A stretch of 64,000 nt of DNA from Clostridia bacterium (GCA_017408985.1 JAFQTO010000020.1:1-64000), one strand, 5' to 3'. Shown: positions 51,841 to 60,776, numbered from the stretch's first letter. Program-made: numbers and translations. The notes: generated from the letters alone by a model not told the origin.

Positions 51841-53085
51841 TTATTTGGCAAGTGTTTTCTTGAGCTTTGCAAATCTGGGCATACCGTTTTCCCACTTGAT
51901 CTCGGGTTCGCCTTCGATAAGGGGGAGAACATAACCGAGAAAGTCAGGGGAGATGCCTGCGCCGTCTTCTGTGATCCACTCGAGCGGGAACTTCTTTTCG
52001 GCGTTTGCAACAACGTCAAGGTTGAGCAGGATGGTTCTGACTTGGTAGCCGTCAGCATCGGCGATACGCTCGATTGCCACCATCTTGTCTGTCTCGCCGT
52101 TTACAGCGGCTTTGACAGCCTCGCAGCCCATCATAAAGGCCTCGTCGATATCGGTGCGTGAACCGCAGTGTGCGGCACAGCGCTGAAGCAGCGAAAGCTC
52201 AATACCGCGCACTTTTGCGCCGGTGCGCTGTTTGACCATAGCGGCAAGATAGGATGCAACGCCGCCCATCTGCTTGTGACCGAAGGAGTCCACGGAACTG
52301 GCGTCAGCGGTAGCATATTCGGCGATAAATTTGCCGTCTTTGTCCTTGATGCCCTCCGACACGACAACGAAGCAGTTTTTGGTCTCTTTGTATTTTTTCT
52401 CAACAGAGTCGAGGAACTGCTCCATATCAAAGGGTACCTCGGGCAGATATATGAGATCGGGAGCTGTGCCCTGCAGCGCAGGTATGGAAGCGGCGGCAGT
52501 CAGCCAGCCTGCGTTTCTGCCCATACACTCCATAATCAGAACAGAGCCCGTGTCGTAGACGTGTGCGTCAAGATAAAGTTCGGCGGTCGTGGTGGCAATG
52601 TATTTGGCAGCGCTGCCGAAGCCGGGGCAGTGGTCGATACCGTAGAGATCGTTGTCAATAGTCTTGGGCACACCGATCACACGACATTCATAACCCTGAG
52701 AGAGCAGGTACTTGGAAACCTTGTTGCAGGTGTCCATAGAATCGTTGCCGCCGTTGTAGAAGAAATATCTGACGTCGTACTTTTTGAATATCTCAAGCAG
52801 ACGCTTATAGTCAGTATCGTCCTTTGCCGGATCTTTGAGCTTATAGCGGCAGGAACCGAGAGCGGAGGAGGGGGTATTGAGCAAATATCGAAGCTCCTGA
52901 GGATCCTCCAAACCGATATCATAAAGCTCGTCGTTGAGGATACCTTTTATACCGTGGGCTGCACCGAGAACCCTTGTGATACAATCAGACTCAAGTGCTG
53001 TCTTGAACACGCCGTAAGCACTGGAGTTGATAACCGAGGTAGGTCCTCCCGACTGGCCGAATATACAAGCACCTTTCAGCTGCAT
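51841..53085 (-). CDS. pfp: 6-phosphofructokinase, pyrophosphate-dependent type
   Basis: 414 residues. The phosphoryl-donor site reads YNGGNDSMDT, with Asp where ATP enzymes have Gly, and PKTIDNDL supplies the Lys typical of PPi-dependent enzymes. MECMGRNAGW and the extended C-terminus also fit that group. It links fructose-6-phosphate and fructose-1,6-bisphosphate reversibly, consistent with pckG and fba nearby. GAAAGGCGG precedes the ATG. It runs divergently from fba. Confidence 0.92.
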   Translation of the reverse strand: MQLKGACIFGQSGGPTSVINSSAYGVFKTALESDCITRVLGAAHGIKGILNDELYDIGLEDPQELRYLLNTPSSALGSCRYKLKDPAKDDTDYKRLLEIFKKYDVRYFFYNGGNDSMDTCNKVSKYLLSQGYECRVIGVPKTIDNDLYGIDHCPGFGSAAKYIATTTAELYLDAHVYDTGSVLIMECMGRNAGWLTAAASIPALQGTAPDLIYLPEVPFDMEQFLDSVEKKYKETKNCFVVVSEGIKDKDGKFIAEYATADASSVDSFGHKQMGGVASYLAAMVKQRTGAKVRGIELSLLQRCAAHCGSRTDIDEAFMMGCEAVKAAVNGETDKMVAIERIADADGYQVRTILLNLDVVANAEKKFPLEWITEDGAGISPDFLGYVLPLIEGEPEIKWENGMPRFAKLKKTLAK

Positions 53086-53124
53086 TTTAATAACCGCCTT
53101 TCAATAACATAGTTTGTTTAATTG

Positions 53125-53153
53125 ATTTTATCATATCCCGTGTTAAAAATCAA
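53125..53153 (-). promoter_or_regulatory. Sigma-A promoter of pfp
   Basis: On the minus strand TTGATT (53153-53148), 17-base spacer, TAAAAT (53130-53125). Confidence 0.75.
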
Positions 53154-53164
53154 CAGTGATAAAC

Positions 53165-53193
53165 TTGATTATTGGGACTTTGTGTGATAGTAT
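53165..53193 (+). promoter_or_regulatory. Possible promoter of fba
   Basis: TTGATT (53165-53170), 17-base spacer, TAGTAT (53188-53193). Weak -10, but in the right place for a divergent promoter. Confidence 0.5.
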
Positions 53194-53228
53194 ATATGTA
53201 AACATAATAATTGTTGGAGGTAGAATAT

Positions 53229-54164
53229 ATGCCATTGGTAACAACCAAAGAAATGTTTGAAAAAGCCTATAAGGGTGGCTATGCCATCGGTGCATTTAAC
53301 GTCAACAATATGGAGATCGTTCAGGGCATCACCGAAGCCGCCAAAGAAGAACAGTCTCCCGTTATTCTTCAGGTTTCCGCAGGTGCACGCAAGTACGCCA
53401 AGCATATTTATCTGATCAAGCTGGTCGAAGCAGCTGTTGCAGATACCAACATCCCTGTTGCTCTTCACCTGGATCACGGTGAGAGCTTTGAGATATGCAA
53501 GGATTGCGTAGACGGCGGATTCACCTCTGTTATGATAGACGGCTCCAAGTACAGCTTTGAGGAAAATATTGAGATAACCCGCAAAGTCGTTGAATATGCA
53601 CATGCAAGAGGGGTAGTTGTTGAGGGCGAGCTGGGCAAGCTGGCAGGTATCGAGGATGCTGTCAACGTATCTGATGCCGACGCACAGTTTACCAATCCTG
53701 CCGAGGTAGAGGAGTTCGTTACCCGTACCGGCGTTGACTCTCTTGCTATCGCTATCGGCACAAGCCACGGAGCTTTCAAGTTCAAGCCCGGTCAGAAGCC
53801 TCAGCTGAGATTTGATATTCTGGAGAATATCCAGAAGCGTCTGCCTAATTTCCCCATAGTTCTCCACGGTGCATCCTCCGTACCTCAGGAGTATGTCAAA
53901 ATGGTCAACGAGTACGGCGGCAAGATGCCAAACGCTATCGGTATTCCCGAGGAGATGCTGAGAGAGGCTGCCAAGATGGCTGTATGCAAGATCAATATCG
54001 ACTCCGATCTGCGTCTCGGTATGACTGCATCCGTCCGTAAGCATCTTGTAGAGAATCCCGATCACTTTGACCCCAGACAGTATCTTGCAGATGGCAGAAC
54101 CGCTCTGCGTGAGATGGTACGCCACAAGATCAGAGACGTTCTGGGCTCCAGCAATACCCTCTGA
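53229..54164 (+). CDS. fba: Class II fructose-1,6-bisphosphate aldolase
   Basis: 311 residues. Zinc-dependent aldolase producing DHAP and glyceraldehyde-3-phosphate. ALHLDHGES holds the catalytic Asp and a zinc His; VVEGELGKL, GTSHGAFKF and VLHGASSVP carry the other zinc and phosphate ligands. GGAGG at 53216-53220 marks the start. Paired divergently with pfp, together forming a glycolysis/gluconeogenesis module. Confidence 0.97.
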   Translation: MPLVTTKEMFEKAYKGGYAIGAFNVNNMEIVQGITEAAKEEQSPVILQVSAGARKYAKHIYLIKLVEAAVADTNIPVALHLDHGESFEICKDCVDGGFTSVMIDGSKYSFEENIEITRKVVEYAHARGVVVEGELGKLAGIEDAVNVSDADAQFTNPAEVEEFVTRTGVDSLAIAIGTSHGAFKFKPGQKPQLRFDILENIQKRLPNFPIVLHGASSVPQEYVKMVNEYGGKMPNAIGIPEEMLREAAKMAVCKINIDSDLRLGMTASVRKHLVENPDHFDPRQYLADGRTALREMVRHKIRDVLGSSNTL

Positions 54165-54182
54165 TAATTATATACACAGCTT

Positions 54183-54211
54183 AAACCTGCGGCTCTTGCC
54201 GCAGGTTTTTT
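54183..54211 (+). terminator. Terminator after fba
   Basis: AAACCTGCGGC (54183-54193) with GCCGCAGGTTTTTT (54198-54211). Confidence 0.93.
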
Positions 54212-54215
54212 GTAT

Positions 54216-54244
54216 GCATATTTTTGCTTTATCCCAAATACAAT
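54216..54244 (+). promoter_or_regulatory. Sigma-E-type promoter of the spoIIIA operon
   Basis: GCATATT (54216-54222) and AATACAAT (54237-54244), 14 bases apart, match the mother-cell sigma-E pattern (KMATATT, 13-15, CATACAAT) at all but one -10 base. It ends about 20 bases before the spoIIIAA ATG. The spoIIIA operon is a known sigma-E target. Confidence 0.75.
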
Positions 54245-54264
54245 GTTTGCAGGAGGACAAGAGT

Positions 54265-55260
54265 ATGCGTAGTGATTTTTCAAAAGCTTATTTATCTGCT
54301 GTGAATTATCTTCCGGACAGATTGTGGCGTGCGGCGTTTTCTCTGGGTGCCGATCAGCGCGCACGGTGCGAGGAGATACGCATAAGAGCGGGCCGACCTC
54401 CCAAGGCTCTTGTTGACGGAAGATATCTCAGCCTGACTTACAAGGGTGAGATGGTAATTGCCGCAACGGACGATCTAAACGAGATCATTAACCGAGCCAC
54501 CGAACGTTCGGTGCATACCTATTCGGGACAGATAAACAACGGATTTGTGACTACTGCAGAGGGACACAGGATCGGTCTTACGGGTGATTGCTCCGTAAGA
54601 GATGGCAATGTATCGACGGTCAGGAGTATTTCCTGCGTCAATATAAGAATAGCCAAGCCGTATACGGGATTGGCAGACCATATATGTGAGCAATTATACA
54701 AAGATGGGTTCAACGATACGCTTGTTGTATCACCTCCGGGCGGAGGCAAAACGACATTGCTGCGGGATATGTCAAGGATGCTGTCAGGCAGATTGAGCGT
54801 GTCAATTGTGGACGAGCGTTATGAGATTGCGGGGAGCAGAGGAGAGAACCGATCCTTTGACATAGGCGATTGTGACGTTATGTCCGGGATGAGCAAATGT
54901 GCCGCAATAGAAAGGCTGATACGATCGATGTCTCCGCATATAATTGCGCTGGACGAGATCACACAGCAGTCAGATGTTGAGACTATTTGCAGGACAGCAT
55001 ATTGCGGTTGCGCTTTTTTGGCTACGGCACACGCAAGCAGCATTGATGAGCTTGACAAACGCCCTATATATAGACAGCTTATCCGAAGTGATATATTCAA
55101 AAATATCATTTTTATAGATAATAACGGCGGTAATCGGCAGTATTCAGCCTATGTTAAGGAGTCTGACTACAATGTTGAAAATAACGGGAATAATTCTGAT
55201 AGTGGTATCGTGCTCGGCAATTGGTATTTCCGCAGGCAGACACTACAAGCAAAGAACTGA
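54265..55260 (+). CDS. spoIIIAA: Stage III sporulation protein AA (ATPase)
   Basis: 331 residues. Secretion-ATPase-like protein of the SpoIIIA-SpoIIQ feeding channel, on the mother-cell side. Walker A PPGGGKTTLLRD, Walker B HIIALDEITQ, and LATAHASS. The conserved protein seems to end near NRQYSAYVKE. The last 25-30 residues (NVENNGNNSDSG and on) read through the start of spoIIIAB, giving an 89-base overlap and an extension over the roughly 307-residue Bacillus protein. AGGAGG precedes the ATG. Confidence 0.95.
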   Translation: MRSDFSKAYLSAVNYLPDRLWRAAFSLGADQRARCEEIRIRAGRPPKALVDGRYLSLTYKGEMVIAATDDLNEIINRATERSVHTYSGQINNGFVTTAEGHRIGLTGDCSVRDGNVSTVRSISCVNIRIAKPYTGLADHICEQLYKDGFNDTLVVSPPGGGKTTLLRDMSRMLSGRLSVSIVDERYEIAGSRGENRSFDIGDCDVMSGMSKCAAIERLIRSMSPHIIALDEITQQSDVETICRTAYCGCAFLATAHASSIDELDKRPIYRQLIRSDIFKNIIFIDNNGGNRQYSAYVKESDYNVENNGNNSDSGIVLGNWYFRRQTLQAKN

Positions 55261-55669
55261 CGGAATAAGAAGCTTTATAGATGCATTCCGATTGGCAAAG
55301 GCCGAGATCGTGTTCAAAAATTTGCCGCTTGCCGATGTTTATAAAGAACTTGAAAGTCAGTGCAGCGGTATGGCAAAGGATTTTTTCAAAAAAATCAGGC
55401 AAAAAGCACAAAATCCCAAGTCTTTTACAGAGGATTTGGGTGATATGCTTGGCAGTGATCTTAAAGAACCCGAAAGGGCGGAAATTACCAATATTATGTC
55501 GGTTATGGGCAGATATGACAGTACAAATCAGGCAGAGCTGATAGACAAGAGTATTCTCAGACTTGAGGAGTATTACAAACAGGCACAGGAAGAGCTGGCC
55601 AAAAACGGAAAACTCAGCAGCGCATTCGGTGTGACTTGCGGTATCGTAATAGCCGTGTTACTGCTGTGA
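55172..55669 (+). CDS. spoIIIAB: Stage III sporulation protein AB
   Basis: 165 residues. N-terminal membrane helix (ITGIILIVVSCSAIGIS), a helical soluble domain resembling GspF cytoplasmic domains, and a C-terminal hydrophobic end (GVTCGIVIAVLLL). The ATG at 55172 is 10 bases after AAGGAG; an in-frame ATG at 55151 precedes that RBS. It lies wholly overlapped at its 5' end by spoIIIAA. Confidence 0.92.
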   Translation: MLKITGIILIVVSCSAIGISAGRHYKQRTDGIRSFIDAFRLAKAEIVFKNLPLADVYKELESQCSGMAKDFFKKIRQKAQNPKSFTEDLGDMLGSDLKEPERAEITNIMSVMGRYDSTNQAELIDKSILRLEEYYKQAQEELAKNGKLSSAFGVTCGIVIAVLLL

Positions 55670-55678
55670 GGTGAATGA

Positions 55679-55873
55679 ATGCAGATAGATCTCATATTCA
55701 AGGTTGCAGGAGTGGGAGTCATAGTTGCGGTACTCAATCTCCTTCTTGTGCGCTCGGGCAGGGATGAGCAGGCGATGATGACAACACTTGCAGGGCTGAT
55801 CGTTGTACTTATGGTAATGATCAAAGAAATCGGCAGTATGTTCTCGCTTATAAAAAGCACGTTTGGTTTTTAG
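55679..55873 (+). CDS. spoIIIAC: Stage III sporulation protein AC
   Basis: 64 residues, two membrane helices (IDLIFKVAGVGVIVAVLNL and MTTLAGLIVVLMVMIKEI). Small integral component of the SpoIIIA complex, homologous to SpoIIIAD. GAGGTG lies just before the ATG. Confidence 0.94.
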   Translation: MQIDLIFKVAGVGVIVAVLNLLLVRSGRDEQAMMTTLAGLIVVLMVMIKEIGSMFSLIKSTFGF

Positions 55874-55875
55874 CT

Positions 55876-56253
55876 ATGATAATTAAGATTGCAGCAGTAG
55901 CATTATGCGGAGTATTTTGTGCATTGATCATTCGCGATAAAAACCCGCAGGGCGCATTTGCCGTGTCGATAGCCGTGTCTTTGGTTATTTTGGGAAGTAT
56001 AATTCCGGTATTAAGCGATGTACACAAAAGGATAAAAAGCTATGCCGCACTGACCGGCCTGGATACAGACCTGTTCGGCGTGCTTTTGAGGGTAGTGGCA
56101 ATATCGCTTGTAACCAGAATAACCGCCGAAATGTGCAGAGATAACGGTGAACGCGCGGTAGGGGCAAAGATCGAGCTTGCAGGAACAGCCATCGGTTTGC
56201 TGTGTGCTATGCCGCTGGTGGACAAGGCTCTTGCTCTCATAGGTGCAATATAA
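55876..56253 (+). CDS. spoIIIAD: Stage III sporulation protein AD
   Basis: 125 residues, about four hydrophobic segments. The C-terminal part (GERAVGAKIELAGTAIGL) is typical of the family. Follows spoIIIAC by 2 bases and overlaps spoIIIAE by 1 (TAATG). Confidence 0.94.
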   Translation: MIIKIAAVALCGVFCALIIRDKNPQGAFAVSIAVSLVILGSIIPVLSDVHKRIKSYAALTGLDTDLFGVLLRVVAISLVTRITAEMCRDNGERAVGAKIELAGTAIGLLCAMPLVDKALALIGAI

Positions 56254-57335
56254 TGAAAAATATTATAATAACAGCCGTATTGCTTGGGATTATCGCTTTT
56301 CCGGTATATGCACAGTATAATATAGATACGGACGAGCTTGATAATGCTCTTCCGCAACAATATTCTGAGTATATCGGCAATCAGACTACCGAAAATGCCG
56401 ATCTCAAGGCAGGGGTGTCCAGCCTGCTTAAAAGCGCCCTTCGCACAGCCAAGGAAAAAATGAAAGAATCCTGCCGCGTGTGCTTTCTCATTATCGTATG
56501 CTGTGCACTAACATCCTTTGTAAAGGGGTTTTCTACCGTTTCAACATCGCAGATAGCTGTAAAGCTGACAGACTATACAGGTGCTTTTGCTATTGTATGT
56601 ATAGCTTTGTCATCCGTTGGGGGAATGCTGTCGCGGTGCATAGAAGCGATCAGCGATATCAGCACCTTCTCCAAGATCGTGACACCCGTATACGCCGTAG
56701 CCGCAGCAGTGTCACAGCATCCGACAGCCGCTATTTCGACGGCGGGGGCAAGCATACTGTTCAACAATCTGTTTACCACCATCACCCTTGATCTGTTTAT
56801 TCCTCTTATAGTTACGTACATTGCAGCCAATGCCATAGGCGCGGTATCCGAGCTTGATATTCTGACCAAACTCTGTGAGCTGATCAAGTGGTTTTTGGGT
56901 TTTTGCTGGAAGGTGCTTTTGGTGGCCTTCATCAGTTATATTTCGGTTTCGGGAGTCATATCATCGGGGGTGGATGCGGTATCTGTCAAAACCGCGAGAA
57001 TGGTCATTACCAGCAGTATACCGGTCGTAGGCAATATAATTGCCGATGCATCCGATGCGATCTTGAGCGGGGCCGCAATTATCAAAAACAGTGTTGGTAT
57101 CATCGGTTTTCTGGGTGTATGTGCTATCTGTCTTGTGCCGTTTGTCGGCTGCTTTATCTACCAGACCGTTTTCAAGATAACCTCTGCCGTATCGTCATCA
57201 TTGTGCGGCGGAACTATGTCAAAGGTGCTTGACGGAGTCGGCAACGCATATGGGCTGGCGCTTGCGTCCTTGGGTACCTGCAGTATGGTGCAGTTTGTTT
57301 CGATCGTTATTATGTCGGCGGTGACAATGATATGA
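56253..57335 (+). CDS. spoIIIAE: Stage III sporulation protein AE
   Basis: 360 residues. Signal peptide (ITAVLLGIIAFPVYA) and about seven to eight membrane helices; proposed export/channel component of the SpoIIIA complex. VGNIIADASDAILSGAAIIK is a conserved stretch. Overlaps spoIIIAF by 4 bases. Confidence 0.95.
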   Translation: MKNIIITAVLLGIIAFPVYAQYNIDTDELDNALPQQYSEYIGNQTTENADLKAGVSSLLKSALRTAKEKMKESCRVCFLIIVCCALTSFVKGFSTVSTSQIAVKLTDYTGAFAIVCIALSSVGGMLSRCIEAISDISTFSKIVTPVYAVAAAVSQHPTAAISTAGASILFNNLFTTITLDLFIPLIVTYIAANAIGAVSELDILTKLCELIKWFLGFCWKVLLVAFISYISVSGVISSGVDAVSVKTARMVITSSIPVVGNIIADASDAILSGAAIIKNSVGIIGFLGVCAICLVPFVGCFIYQTVFKITSAVSSSLCGGTMSKVLDGVGNAYGLALASLGTCSMVQFVSIVIMSAVTMI

Positions 57336-57814
57336 ACGAGATTCTTCGTGAGATCATAATACGTATTTTCTGCACGGGTATAGTGTGTACGGTTGCCGTT
57401 ATCGTTGCAGGGGATGGTGCAGCCAGAGAACCGGTCAGGTTAGCCTGTGCGGCGCTTGCTGTCATTATGCTTGCGACCCCTTTGACAAACGGCATCAGGG
57501 ATATTGCATCCTCTCTTGACTATTCGGATCAGCTTCAGCAAATGGTGGACGAAGAAAGCCAAAACGCCCGATCGGCGGAGATAGAATTAACTGTCGATAA
57601 ACTTACCGAAAGCATTGAAAACCGATTGGAAAACGCAGATGTTTTATGCAGTGTCCAACTTCACTGGGGCCTTGATGATACGGTTTTTGTGATAGAGAGC
57701 GTTACCCTTACGGGCACTTTTACAAAAGAGCAGACACAACGTGCTGTAAACATACTGGTAAGTGAGTACGGCATTTCCAAAGAAGGTGTAGTATTTGCGG
57801 AGGTACAGAAATGA
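57332..57814 (+). CDS. spoIIIAF: Stage III sporulation protein AF
   Basis: 160 residues. Two N-terminal membrane helices (about 8-27 and 33-50), then a soluble domain with a ring-building-motif-like fold at the end (VNILVSEYGISKEGVVF). Overlaps spoIIIAG by 4 bases. Confidence 0.93.
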   Translation: MNEILREIIIRIFCTGIVCTVAVIVAGDGAAREPVRLACAALAVIMLATPLTNGIRDIASSLDYSDQLQQMVDEESQNARSAEIELTVDKLTESIENRLENADVLCSVQLHWGLDDTVFVIESVTLTGTFTKEQTQRAVNILVSEYGISKEGVVFAEVQK

Positions 57815-58329
57815 ATATAAAAATACCGGAATATATCCGGGACGGGATCTATAAATATAAGTACATACTTTTGATGTGTGCGGCAGGAATATTATTGGTA
57901 CTGCTGTCGGGTATAGGGGAGGTTAAGACAACTTCTGACAACGAAAACCGGCTTGACACGGAATATGACGTGACCGAGATAGAGAAAGCTGCAGAAAGTA
58001 TATTTTCAAAAATAGAGGGAGTTGGAAAAGTAGATGTCAAAATAACGGTTAAGAGCGGATATGAGGCGGTATATGCCTATGACACGAGTCAGGATTGTAC
58101 AAATTCAGACGGTGGGTTCAGTGCATCTGCCGACAAAGAAATGGTGATCGTCAGCTCCGGCGGGCAAAACAAGCCAATAACGGTCAAGATCAAAAACCCC
58201 GAGTATATGGGTGCGGTCATAGTATGCGAGGGAGGCGATAATTCAAAAATAAAGCTTCAGCTCACGCAGGCTATGAAATCGCTGACGGGTATTTCGGCGG
58301 ACAATATTGTTGTAGCAAAAATGAAATAG
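57811..58329 (+). CDS. spoIIIAG: Stage III sporulation protein AG
   Basis: 172 residues. One membrane helix (YILLMCAAGILLVLLSGIG) and a ring-forming extracytoplasmic domain (ESIFSKIEGVGKVDVKITV). The homologue forms a large ring in the intermembrane space during engulfment. Confidence 0.94.
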   Translation: MNIKIPEYIRDGIYKYKYILLMCAAGILLVLLSGIGEVKTTSDNENRLDTEYDVTEIEKAAESIFSKIEGVGKVDVKITVKSGYEAVYAYDTSQDCTNSDGGFSASADKEMVIVSSGGQNKPITVKIKNPEYMGAVIVCEGGDNSKIKLQLTQAMKSLTGISADNIVVAKMK

Positions 58330-58345
58330 TAGGAGGGTATACATT

Positions 58346-58891
58346 GTGCTTAAAAAAAGAGGAGCTATCTATTCGGTGATCGCGCTTATGCTGTGTGCGG
58401 CTGTCTATCTCAACTGGAGTTACAATCAGAATAACCCCGAGGATGACAGTTCGGTGCAGGCGGGTACACATACAGTAAACGGCGGTCTTCTTGGCGAGTC
58501 TCTGCTTGTAAACGGCGAGATCGCAGAAAGCGAGCTTGACTATTTTGCCGATGCAAGACTGTCAAGACAAAAAGCAAGGGATGAAGCGGTGAATATACTT
58601 AATACGACAATTGAGAATGAGAATTCCGATGAGCAGGCAGTTGCTGCGGCAAGTGCGGAGATAGAAACAATGGCAAATAATGCTATGGTGGAGTCGAGAA
58701 TAGAGACGCTGATCATTGCAAAAGGCTATAAAGAGTGCGTAGCTTACGTAAACGAGGGCTCCGTCAATGTCATTATTGCAAAAAAGAGTGAGCAGCTTCA
58801 GGATGCAGATGTGGCAAAAATCAAGGACATCGTCATCGATGAGGCAGGGGTCTCTGCAGACAAAATAAAGATTATAGAGGCACAGGACTAA
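58346..58891 (+). CDS. spoIIIAH: Stage III sporulation protein AH
   Basis: 181 residues. One membrane helix (AIYSVIALMLCAAVYLNW) and a YscJ/FliF-like domain at the C-terminus, which in Bacillus docks with forespore SpoIIQ. Start is GTG at 58346, 8 bases after AGGAGGG. Last gene of the operon. No SpoIIQ gene is in the window. Confidence 0.94.
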   Translation: MLKKRGAIYSVIALMLCAAVYLNWSYNQNNPEDDSSVQAGTHTVNGGLLGESLLVNGEIAESELDYFADARLSRQKARDEAVNILNTTIENENSDEQAVAAASAEIETMANNAMVESRIETLIIAKGYKECVAYVNEGSVNVIIAKKSEQLQDADVAKIKDIVIDEAGVSADKIKIIEAQD

Positions 58892-58898
58892 AATTTGC

Positions 58899-58927
58899 TT
58901 GCCTAAATCGGTAAAGTGTAATAGAAT
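58899..58927 (+). promoter_or_regulatory. Probable promoter of the Asp23-family gene
   Basis: TTGCCT (58899-58904), 17-base spacer, TAGAAT (58922-58927), 34 bases before the ATG. Confidence 0.6.
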
Positions 58928-58961
58928 ATATACAGATTAGTTTTTTGGGAGTTGTAATGAT

Positions 58962-59300
58962 ATGGAAGAAAAGAAGACATACTTCAGTAAAGCCGACTCA
59001 AACGGCATTATAAGCATCTCACCTGACGTTATTGCCGGTATCGCTGCCGATGCTTGCCTGGAGACTCAGGGTGTTGCTTCCATGGCATGCGGCCCTTTGG
59101 GTGCGGTACGCGGTATCGTTATTCACATTGATGACGATAAGTGCAATGCAGAGACTTTTATAATGGTGCGCAACGGATTTGTTATTGCCGATGTTGCCAA
59201 AGCAGTACAGCGCAATATCAAGGTTGCCATTGAGGCAGGCTGCGGTATAGAGGTCGTCAGATCTGACGTATACGTCGCAGGAATTGAACTCAAAGCATAA
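58962..59300 (+). CDS. Asp23/Gls24 family envelope stress protein (YqhY-like)
   Basis: 112 residues. IISISPDVIAGIAADACLET opens the Asp23 domain, and a C-terminal VRSDVYVAGIEL closes it. Genes of this type precede nusB in many Firmicutes (YqhY), where they are linked to control of fatty-acid/acetyl-CoA carboxylase activity. Its own promoter and terminator separate it from nusB. Confidence 0.92.
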   Translation: MEEKKTYFSKADSNGIISISPDVIAGIAADACLETQGVASMACGPLGAVRGIVIHIDDDKCNAETFIMVRNGFVIADVAKAVQRNIKVAIEAGCGIEVVRSDVYVAGIELKA

Positions 59301-59308
59301 ATTCCATC

Positions 59309-59336
59309 AAAGACTGCCGATAGGCAGTCTTTTTTG
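59309..59336 (+). terminator. Terminator after the Asp23-family gene
   Basis: AAAGACTGCC (59309-59318) with GGCAGTCTTT (59323-59332), then TTTG. Confidence 0.9.
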
Positions 59337-59365
59337 TTGAAAAGTTCGGTCAGGCGTGGTATTAT
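59337..59365 (+). promoter_or_regulatory. Sigma-A promoter of the nusB operon
   Basis: TTGAAA (59337-59342), 17-base spacer, TATTAT (59360-59365) with TGG extension. Confidence 0.78.
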
Positions 59366-59401
59366 ATTATAAATAGCCTGCATTTGCGGAGGATAGTATT
59401 T

Positions 59402-59851
59402 ATGAGCAGAAGAAATGCCAGGGAGCTTGTTCTCCATATGATCTTTGATAATGAATGCTCCAAAAACGATGCCGATGCCATATTGGCGCGTCGTCTGGAG
59501 TCTGAGTATTTTGCCACGCTTGCATCTGAGGACGAGCTATACGCAACCGTTCCTGCAGAGAATCAGAAGGAATATATCAACACAGCGGTAAGCGGAATTA
59601 TCGGACGGGTCGAGGAGCTTGATGCATATATCTGCAAATATGCCAGCGGTTGGGACATATCCCGAATCTCTAAAGTGTCCAAATGCATACTCCGACTCAG
59701 TATGTTTGAGATCAAGTATATGCAGATACCCGTAGGCGCATCGGTCAACGAAGCTCTTGAGCTTACCAAGAAGTATGATTCCGAAGAAGCCGCGCCCTTC
59801 GTAAACGGCGTTCTGGCTACTTTTATCAAAAAAGAGATAGAAAATGCGTAA
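59402..59851 (+). CDS. nusB: Transcription antitermination factor NusB
   Basis: 149 residues, all-helical. Binds boxA RNA with NusE for rRNA antitermination. RRNARELVLHMIFD at the start and ILRLSMFEIKYM with VNEALELTKKYDSEEAAPFVNG (in two parts) at the end are NusB signatures. GGAGG lies before the ATG. Overlaps the next gene by 8 bases. Confidence 0.95.
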   Translation: MSRRNARELVLHMIFDNECSKNDADAILARRLESEYFATLASEDELYATVPAENQKEYINTAVSGIIGRVEELDAYICKYASGWDISRISKVSKCILRLSMFEIKYMQIPVGASVNEALELTKKYDSEEAAPFVNGVLATFIKKEIENA

Positions 59852-60776
59852 AGTCTTTTTAGGCATTGATACGAGCAACTATAAAACCTCTGCCGCACTG
59901 TTTTGGCCCGATACAAACAGCTGGCAGAGCGAAGGAAGCCTGCTCCCTGTAAAAAACGGGGAGCTTGGTTTGCGTCAGAGCGAAGCTCTGTTTGCTCACG
60001 TCAGAAGTCTGCCTGATATTATTGCCAGGCTTGATACCTGCGGCTCGGAGATAGCAGGAGTCGGTTGCTCTGACAGACCCCGCGCGCTTGAAGATTCGTA
60101 TATGCCCTGTTTTTTGGCAGGGGTATGTGCGGCTAAGAGTATAGCTGCGGTCAACGGTATAAGTTACAGCAGTTTTTCTCATCAGCAGGGGCATATTGTC
60201 TCTGCTGCTTTTTCTGCAAACAAGCTTGAGTTGCTTTCGGCTCCATTTTATGCATGGCATCTTTCGGGCGGCACTACGGAGCTGTTGCTCGTTGAGCCTT
60301 GCGGCAAACTGTTTTCGGCTGAAATATGCGGAGGCACCACCGATATATCGGCAGGACAGCTTATCGACAGGACGGGTGTCGCTCTGGGTATGGATTTTCC
60401 TGCAGGTCCTTATGTAGAGAGAGCGGCACTTGAGTCAAATAGTACCGCATACCATAAAGTCAAGGTGAACGACGGTTATTTCTCGCTTTCGGGTATGGAG
60501 AACAAGATCAAGGCTATGGTGCAGGCAGGCAACAGCGAGGCTGATATATGCGCCTTTGCTCTGAATACCGTTGCATATACCGTTAAAACAGCTACGATGC
60601 AGCTGCTTGAGAGGCGCAAACTGCCCGTTCTGGTATCCGGAGGCGTGTCTGTATGCAGTTTTGTCAAAAACGCCTTTTGTGATATACCTGACGTGCACTT
60701 TGCACAGCACGGATTGGGCGGAGATAATGCTCTGGGTGCGGCTATTTTATGTGCCAAAACGGAGGGGTGGTTATGA
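59844..60776 (+). CDS. TsaD/Kae1-like ASKHA protein (paralogue, not the canonical TsaD)
   Basis: 310 residues. Begins FLGIDTSNYKTSAAL, with SHQQGHIVSA in the place of the TsaD metal motif (HxEGH), GGTTELLLVE and a terminal GGDNALGAA. Shorter and clearly divergent from TsaD; such paralogues sit between nusB and xseA in many Clostridia and are annotated as O-sialoglycoprotein endopeptidase. Its substrate is unknown. Overlaps xseA by 4 bases (ATGA). Confidence 0.82.
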   Translation: MRKVFLGIDTSNYKTSAALFWPDTNSWQSEGSLLPVKNGELGLRQSEALFAHVRSLPDIIARLDTCGSEIAGVGCSDRPRALEDSYMPCFLAGVCAAKSIAAVNGISYSSFSHQQGHIVSAAFSANKLELLSAPFYAWHLSGGTTELLLVEPCGKLFSAEICGGTTDISAGQLIDRTGVALGMDFPAGPYVERAALESNSTAYHKVKVNDGYFSLSGMENKIKAMVQAGNSEADICAFALNTVAYTVKTATMQLLERRKLPVLVSGGVSVCSFVKNAFCDIPDVHFAQHGLGGDNALGAAILCAKTEGWL

